Shown here piece after piece: positions 32,993 through 36,417 of a stretch of 36,417 bases of DNA. The notes under the pieces are model-generated. The model ran no database searches. It saw only the letters and a program-made list of their open reading frames with translations, and was not told where the DNA came from. A program made the position numbers and the translations under genes. The stretch covers positions 1-36,417 of IMG/VR virus record IMGVR_UViG_3300031952_000067; one strand, 5' to 3'. Position 1 is the first letter of the stretch; each line of letters begins with the position of its first letter. The stretch comes from a virus.

Positions 32993-33010
32993 CTAGTTTA
33001 AGTAATCCAT
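32993..33010 (-). promoter_or_regulatory. Dispersed motif, site 9, fused to the ligase ribosome site
   Basis: Minus strand reads ATGGATTACTTAAACTAG and continues GAGAAAAAATG, so CTAGGAG is both the end of the motif and the ribosome site of the ligase gene. It occupies the whole gap after the HTH gene. Confidence 0.6.
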
Positions 33011-33480
33011 TATTTAGTTAATTGTTTTACTTCATTTACCGTTAAATTATAATTTTTTAAAATACCTTCACGTTTGGTTATTATGTATTTATCCAATATT
33101 TCCTTTATTTTATTGGAGGTTAAATGTAATTGTTGTGCTATTTGTGAATTAGTTAATTTTAAATTATGTAATGATATTATGGTTTCTTTTGTTTTATTTG
33201 ATATTTCTACGGAATTTAATAACCTATATAATCTTGATCTGCTTATTTTATATATATCAGACAGGTAATCTAATTTATATCCGAATTTGTATAATTTATA
33301 TAATTTTAATATATTGTATTCATTTATTTTTTCTCGTGGTCTTATTATTTTATAGTATTTTCTTAGAATATAATATACATTAGCGGTTTTTATTTTATAT
33401 TTGAGTGCTAAATCTCCAACAGTTAATCCAGATATATAATTCGCTACCAATGGTTCTTTTATTAAATCGTATTTATTCAT
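33010..33480 (-). CDS. Triple helix-turn-helix DNA-binding protein
   Basis: 156 residues, very basic. Three similar units are visible: residues about 12-40 (YISGLTVGDLALKYKIKTAN), 62-90 (LYKFGYKLDYLSDIYKISRS, RLYRLL) and 105-135 (NLKLTNSQIAQQLHLTSNKI). Each follows the helix-turn-helix pattern of homeodomain-like or resolvase-type domains (x-GxxxxxLAxxYxIS-x). No recombinase catalytic domain is present, so a DNA-binding regulator is the simplest reading. The first eight bases overlap the methyltransferase gene (ATGAATAA). Copies of the dispersed motif lie at both ends of the gene (33514 and 32993), making it a candidate for the motif-binding protein. Confidence 0.65.
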   Translation of the reverse strand: MNKYDLIKEPLVANYISGLTVGDLALKYKIKTANVYYILRKYYKIIRPREKINEYNILKLYKLYKFGYKLDYLSDIYKISRSRLYRLLNSVEISNKTKETIISLHNLKLTNSQIAQQLHLTSNKIKEILDKYIITKREGILKNYNLTVNEVKQLTK

Positions 33481-34252
33481 AAAATTCTCCTTTTTCCACC
33501 TGTGGTGGTGTAATTAGTTTAAGTAATCCATTAATACCCATTTGGGCTATTTTACAATATTTTTCACTTTGTTCTATTCCTATAAATCTTCTTTTAGTTT
33601 TGATACTGGTTATTGCTACTGTTCCTGAACCAGAAAAAGGGTCAAGTATAATATCATTAACGTAAGATAACAATTTAATATTTTTTTCAGCAAAATCAAT
33701 ACTAAAATTTGCTGGTGTTAATCCTTTAGTTTCTGTTTTGATATTCCAAATTCCACGCGTGAGGTCTATGAAATCTTTTTTTGAGATATCACTAATGCCT
33801 TTTTTATCTTTTTTCCACCTTTCTTTAAATAGTATTAATACTCCTTCAAATGGTGAATTAATATATGGTGAACTTGCTGACATCCAACTACCCCATGCTG
33901 TTCTTTTTGTTAATGTTGGATCAGTCCATATAGCACAGGAATGGTGTTTAAAACCAATAGACAAAGCAATGCCATTTAAATTAAACAGGGGTGTCTCTCT
34001 GTGCTTAGAATTACCTAGTGATAAATAATGGTTTAATGACATTCTTCCATCCGGTTTAAGAACACGATAGCATTCTTTGAGCCATTTAGAACACCATTCA
34101 TAATATAACTTCCACGGTTTTTTATCACTATAACCATCATATTCTATTCCAATATTGTAAGGCGGGCTTGTGACAATTAAGTCAATATAATTATCTGGTA
34201 TATTTGGAAGTATACTTAAGCAATCTCCACAGTATATTGTATTCAGTTGCAT
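33473..34252 (-). CDS. Beta-class DNA methyltransferase (N4-C or N6-A)
   Basis: 259 residues. The catalytic motif IV comes first (DLIVTSPPYNIG, TSPPY at 28-32) and the AdoMet-binding motif last (DIILDPFSGSGTVA, about 198-211), then RRFIGIEQSEKYCKIA. This order defines the beta class. SPPY rather than DPPY is more usual in N4-cytosine enzymes, but both bases are possible. No partner endonuclease is visible, so it is probably an orphan enzyme that modifies phage DNA, perhaps to evade host restriction. Ribosome site AAGGAG follows a motif copy. Confidence 0.88.
   Translation of the reverse strand: MQLNTIYCGDCLSILPNIPDNYIDLIVTSPPYNIGIEYDGYSDKKPWKLYYEWCSKWLKECYRVLKPDGRMSLNHYLSLGNSKHRETPLFNLNGIALSIGFKHHSCAIWTDPTLTKRTAWGSWMSASSPYINSPFEGVLILFKERWKKDKKGISDISKKDFIDLTRGIWNIKTETKGLTPANFSIDFAEKNIKLLSYVNDIILDPFSGSGTVAITSIKTKRRFIGIEQSEKYCKIAQMGINGLLKLITPPQVEKGEFYE
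33514..33531 (-). promoter_or_regulatory. Dispersed motif, site 10, just before the HTH gene
   Basis: Minus strand reads ATGGATTACTTAAACTAA within the last codons of the methyltransferase gene (residues NGLLKL), 33 bases before the HTH gene start. It is close enough to act in its leader. Confidence 0.5.
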
Positions 34253-34256
34253 ATAA

Positions 34257-34274
34257 CTCCTTTAAGTAATCCAC
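34257..34274 (-). promoter_or_regulatory. Dispersed motif, site 11, at the methyltransferase start
   Basis: Minus strand reads GTGGATTACTTAAAGGAG. The first fourteen bases match the consensus; the remainder is the ribosome site itself, four bases before the ATG. It fills the gap after the polymerase gene. Confidence 0.55.
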
Positions 34275-36417
34275 TATTTATTGGCCCATGATTCCATATT
34301 CTGTTTCCATGTCATGGCCAATAATGGAATTTGTTTTTTATATTTATTAATATATTCATGCACAACAGTTTGGACTCTGGTATTAATTTTATTGGGACAT
34401 AATATCTCATCATGCATATTAAATAGCAATAACTCCCATTCATTAATTCCAGGTGGTTGTAATTCCCATAACGCATACTCTAATCTTTTTGTTATTTCCC
34501 CTCCTGGGGATTGTATTTCATGGTTACCCGCTGCTCTTATAACAGAGGATTGTAATCCAAAGGCTGCACCAAATAATGCTGATTGTAAGGCACCTCCTAT
34601 TGTTTGGACTCTTTCCCTACGTTTTACTTGTATTTTTAATTTTTTAAATTCTAGTGGAGGGTCACATGCCAGAGTATAAAGAGCCTTTATTATAGAATAT
34701 TCTAATGTAAAATATCTTTTAAATCCTAAAAAAGATTCAGCATGTGTTTTTGGTTCTTTCCATATAACTTCCCCATAAGGTGTTGGTTGTGATAAAGCTG
34801 CAAAATCTTGATATACCCTTTCATTGTGTGTTTTGATATTAGAGTATTTATTATTAAATTCTTTTATAGCCTTATCTATTTCTTCAGTACTTAATAATAA
34901 AGTTTTTGATAGTGTGATTGCTTCTGCTAAATATAATCTAGCAAAAAATGATTCTTTGGCACGTTCATAGTATCCATTGGGTTCTGTTTGTGGTATTCCT
35001 TTAGTAGCAATAATTTTTTCATAAGGTAGATTATAAACAAAACTTCCCCATAATGCATGTACAGATTTCCCAGATAGAAGTTCACTTCTTAATGTAGGGT
35101 CTTTATATATTGCTTCTGCAATAGATACTTCAAATCCATCAAAATCTCCCCCATCCAATTTCATATTAGGTGGGGCAAAAGTAAATATTTTTCTAATCTC
35201 TCCTTTTGGAATACCTTGAGGATTAATTGATCCACCTTTTATTGGAGTATCTGAATCTTGACCGCCTGATTTTCTATTAGATTTTGTTCCAGTAGTTTTA
35301 AAAACTACATAAAGTCGTTTGCTAGCTTTTAGTTTTTTAAGTAATTCTAACTTTTTATAAGCTCTTCTACCCTCTAAAACCACTTTTACCCTTTTAACTA
35401 GTTCAGGTGATCCATTATTTAATAAGTTATTTAAAGTATCAACATCTGAACTTGTAATCATAACTTTTTCAAAATTGTTAGCAACATGGATAAGATACTC
35501 AATTACCTGTTTTGGTGCATTAAAATTAATTTCAGTACTGGAAGCATTAACTATTTCTTCTTGTTCTTTTATCTGATTAGATAACTCTGTTATGTTTATT
35601 TCAAATCCATGCCAGTGTAGGGCTCCAGATAAACATGCTAACATACTGTTATATTCACCAATAGAATCATAAGGTGATTTAAAATAAATAAATAAGTCTT
35701 TTAAATAAACTACGTCATTGACTGCATATTTTAATCTTCTCTTATCGTGTGTCCATGCCCATATATGATCATATATTACATCTATCCATAAACCTGCACT
35801 TGGATACCAGGAAGACTCTTTGGGCTTTTTTAATGGCAAGAAATCAATTATACTTTCAGTATCAGTTTTATTTAAAAGATATTTCATTATTGGTTTTAAT
35901 CCTGTACTAGGATGAAATATTAATTTTATATTTACAAAGTTAGGATCAACTATTATATTGAATTTTTCTAAATTGTTTTTTTCTTGTGGTGTTATTTCTT
36001 TAGTTGTTCCATTTTTAAGTTCTTTAATCTGCCAAACACTTTCACCTTCTTGTTTTGCAAAATATAATTTAGGAATTTGTACTGTTTGTTGTAAATATTT
36101 GATTAATGGTTCAGATAAAATTTTAGGTACTCTCCTTATGATTATAGGTTTTTGTTTCATTGTGGCTTGTAGTTCATGTTCACGACCATATACCATTAAG
36201 TCTAATGCACCTTGTGGTTTTAAACAATAAGATGTATGTGCTATATTTGTATCTTCTATGTCTAAAATATCTAATGGGTCTGGTATTTTCTGTTGAGGTA
36301 ATAATTTAAAGGTATTATATGTTCTTGATAAATGATACCAATCATGGGTCAAGTTAAAACCAATAATATGGTTATTACAAATATCCTCAATTAACTCTAT
36401 TGTATCTTTTACTTTTT
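34274..36417 (-). CDS. Family A DNA polymerase, 5' end outside window
   Basis: At least 714 residues; the frame stays open to the window edge. Upstream of a possible TTG at 36352 it reads NNHIIGFNLTHDWYHL, an Exo II motif of the 3'-5' exonuclease domain, so the true start lies outside. Polymerase motif A is DFDGFE (replacing DYSQIE), motif B is RAKESFFARLY and motif C is NMHDEI. The Phe four places after the motif B lysine matches Pol I F762, which disfavours dideoxynucleotides. The usual glycine after the motif B tyrosine is leucine here. This is the replicative polymerase of the phage. Confidence 0.88.
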   Translation of the reverse strand, partial: KVKDTIELIEDICNNHIIGFNLTHDWYHLSRTYNTFKLLPQQKIPDPLDILDIEDTNIAHTSYCLKPQGALDLMVYGREHELQATMKQKPIIIRRVPKILSEPLIKYLQQTVQIPKLYFAKQEGESVWQIKELKNGTTKEITPQEKNNLEKFNIIVDPNFVNIKLIFHPSTGLKPIMKYLLNKTDTESIIDFLPLKKPKESSWYPSAGLWIDVIYDHIWAWTHDKRRLKYAVNDVVYLKDLFIYFKSPYDSIGEYNSMLACLSGALHWHGFEINITELSNQIKEQEEIVNASSTEINFNAPKQVIEYLIHVANNFEKVMITSSDVDTLNNLLNNGSPELVKRVKVVLEGRRAYKKLELLKKLKASKRLYVVFKTTGTKSNRKSGGQDSDTPIKGGSINPQGIPKGEIRKIFTFAPPNMKLDGGDFDGFEVSIAEAIYKDPTLRSELLSGKSVHALWGSFVYNLPYEKIIATKGIPQTEPNGYYERAKESFFARLYLAEAITLSKTLLLSTEEIDKAIKEFNNKYSNIKTHNERVYQDFAALSQPTPYGEVIWKEPKTHAESFLGFKRYFTLEYSIIKALYTLACDPPLEFKKLKIQVKRRERVQTIGGALQSALFGAAFGLQSSVIRAAGNHEIQSPGGEITKRLEYALWELQPPGINEWELLLFNMHDEILCPNKINTRVQTVVHEYINKYKKQIPLLAMTWKQNMESWANK
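35396..35415 (-). promoter_or_regulatory. Dispersed motif, copy inside the polymerase gene
   Basis: Minus strand reads ATGGATCACCTGAACTAGTT, in frame as NGSPELV. It differs from the consensus at few places although coding constraint applies, so it may be a functional internal site or coincidence. Confidence 0.35.

Noticed and set aside
33010-34252. Complete restriction-modification system
   Set aside because: A methyltransferase and a DNA-binding protein are present, but none of the nearby nucleases is paired with them as a restriction enzyme; the nucleases lie several genes away among replication genes.
36350-36352. TTG as the start of the DNA polymerase
   Set aside because: The frame continues to the window edge with a good exonuclease motif (GFNLTHDW), so the gene is cut by the window.
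1-36417. Stop-codon reassignment
   Set aside because: TAA, TAG and TGA all end well-supported genes here.
25595-36417. Diversity-generating retroelement, integrase or tRNA genes
   Set aside because: No reverse transcriptase or recombinase catalytic motifs were seen in the frames, and no cloverleaf was found by eye; a tRNA search program would be needed to be sure.

Overview
The window is part of the genome of a tailed double-stranded DNA phage (or prophage). The evidence is a head and tail assembly cluster followed by a phage replication cluster. The DNA is AT-rich (about 30% GC by eye). All three standard stop codons are used (for example TGA at 339-341, TAG at 3840-3842, TAA at 4540-4542), so there is no sign of stop-codon reassignment. 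Most genes have strong AGGAG-type ribosome binding sites, so the host probably uses Shine-Dalgarno initiation. I cannot name the host. The long tape measure protein, separate tail tube protein, tail terminator candidate and frameshifted tail chaperone point to a long non-contractile tail (siphovirus), with a module order very like phage lambda.

Layout: positions 1-25594 are read rightward. 108-2984 holds four translationally coupled genes: a small two-helix membrane protein (holin candidate), an anchored protein, a predicted secreted beta-helix protein and a protein made of thirteen 20-22 residue repeats. 2998-3842 holds two tail or fibre accessory proteins. From 3850 the order is lambda-like: small terminase candidate, GpA-type large terminase, gpW-like joiner, portal, S49 prohead protease, scaffold-like protein, decoration protein, major capsid protein, tail completion protein, tail terminator candidate, large tail tube protein, G/GT tail chaperone with a canonical A AAA AAC minus-one slip site, tape measure, two tail tip proteins and a fibre-like protein. 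24247-25594 carries four small genes, one of them between two copies of an 84-bp direct repeat.

The two arms converge on a short array of 18-bp palindromes (25601-25686). Everything to the right is read leftward: DEDDh exonuclease, AEP-type primase-helicase, several small proteins, two distinct PD-(D/E)XK nucleases, ATP-dependent DNA ligase, a protein with three apparent helix-turn-helix units, a beta-class DNA methyltransferase and a family A DNA polymerase that runs off the right edge. Together they form a largely self-sufficient replication module. No integrase, RNA polymerase, tRNA or clear endolysin is visible.

The most unusual signal is a dispersed, asymmetric motif of about 20 bp, close to GTGGATYACTTNAACTAGTT. 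It occurs in at least ten gene leaders or intergenic gaps in both orientations, usually immediately before a ribosome binding site, and in a further set of positions inside genes. It does not match any element I can name. It behaves like a phage-wide regulatory site, comparable in arrangement to stoperators or phage-specific promoters.
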